Positions 7,579 to 7,673 of a stretch of 7,673 nt of DNA are shown piece after piece. A program made the position numbers and the translations under genes. The notes beneath the pieces are model-generated. The model was given only the letters and a program-made list of their open reading frames with translations. It searched no databases and was not told where the DNA came from. Position 1 is the stretch's first letter; the number at the start of each line of letters is the position of its first letter. Origin of the DNA: Thermohalobaculum sp035512995 (lineage in GTDB: Bacteria > Pseudomonadota > Alphaproteobacteria > Rhodobacterales > Rhodobacteraceae); the NCBI GenBank assembly GCA_035512995.1, contig DATKCY010000140.1:1-7673 (forward strand). Reading direction: 5' to 3'.

Positions 7579-7673
7579 CGCCTCGCCGAGTAGGCCCGGA
7601 ATGGCGCCCGGGGCGGCCGTGCTCCGCGGCGCGAGGCACAGGCTCATCGGCCACTCAGTCAGGTCTCGATCCA

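Noticed and set aside
7384..7654. Short minus-strand frames after hemH
   Set aside because: They include translation of the palindrome (PDQVRG-type residues, a frequent false gene product) and run into antisense hemH. They have no ribosome-binding site or domain.
7659..7673. Possible last codons (WIET then TGA) of a minus-strand gene entering from the right edge
   Set aside because: Four codons are not enough to support a gene, although a convergent neighbour would be plausible.

Overview
The window is about three-quarters G+C and almost fully coding. It suggests a high-GC alphaproteobacterium, most likely Rhodobacterales or a close relative. The grounds are: a ferrochelatase with the alphaproteobacterial core (NLGTPDGTDYWSMRRYLNEF) and a CHC pair after its active site; a bacterial homologue of the mitochondrial complex I factor NDUFAF5; a DmdC/FadE-type acyl-CoA dehydrogenase next to an HSDL2-type SDR; and a palindrome of the 'cccggacttgatccggg' kind common in alphaproteobacterial intergenic DNA. 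The genus cannot be named from the sequence.

Layout, left to right. (1) Positions 1-2291, minus strand: a two-gene lipid or acyl-CoA unit, with a 571-aa acyl-CoA dehydrogenase first and an HSDL2-like short-chain dehydrogenase joined to it by an ATGA overlap; the SDR runs off the left edge. (2) Positions 2292-2437: a divergent intergenic region. (3) Positions 2438-3388, plus strand: a two-domain Sua5/TsaC L-threonylcarbamoyladenylate synthase (tRNA t6A synthesis). It converges, with a 28-bp gap, on (4) positions 3417-5361, minus strand: a tightly packed comF - grxC - Nit1-type amidase operon in which both junctions are ATGA overlaps. (5) Positions 5362-5396: a 35-bp divergent promoter region lying within a perfect 8-bp inverted repeat. 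(6) Positions 5397-6317, plus strand: the NDUFAF5/BioC-like methyltransferase-fold protein. (7) Positions 6384-7493, plus strand: ferrochelatase hemH, with its own strong ribosome-binding site. (8) Positions 7494-7673: non-coding as far as can be seen, holding the REP-like palindrome.

The genes are mostly housekeeping: acyl-CoA oxidation, tRNA modification, DNA uptake or phosphoribosyltransferase-fold function, glutathione-linked redox and metabolite repair, complex I assembly and heme synthesis. There is no sign of a phage, transposon, CRISPR array, toxin-antitoxin pair, tRNA or rRNA. I find no convincing new multi-gene system. The points most worth following are the glutaredoxin - deaminated-glutathione amidase coupling, the NDUFAF5-like protein with an altered SAM motif I, the inverted repeat around the comF/NDUFAF5-like divergent starts, and the cysteine set of the ferrochelatase. 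Many long open frames antisense to these genes are a by-product of the base composition.
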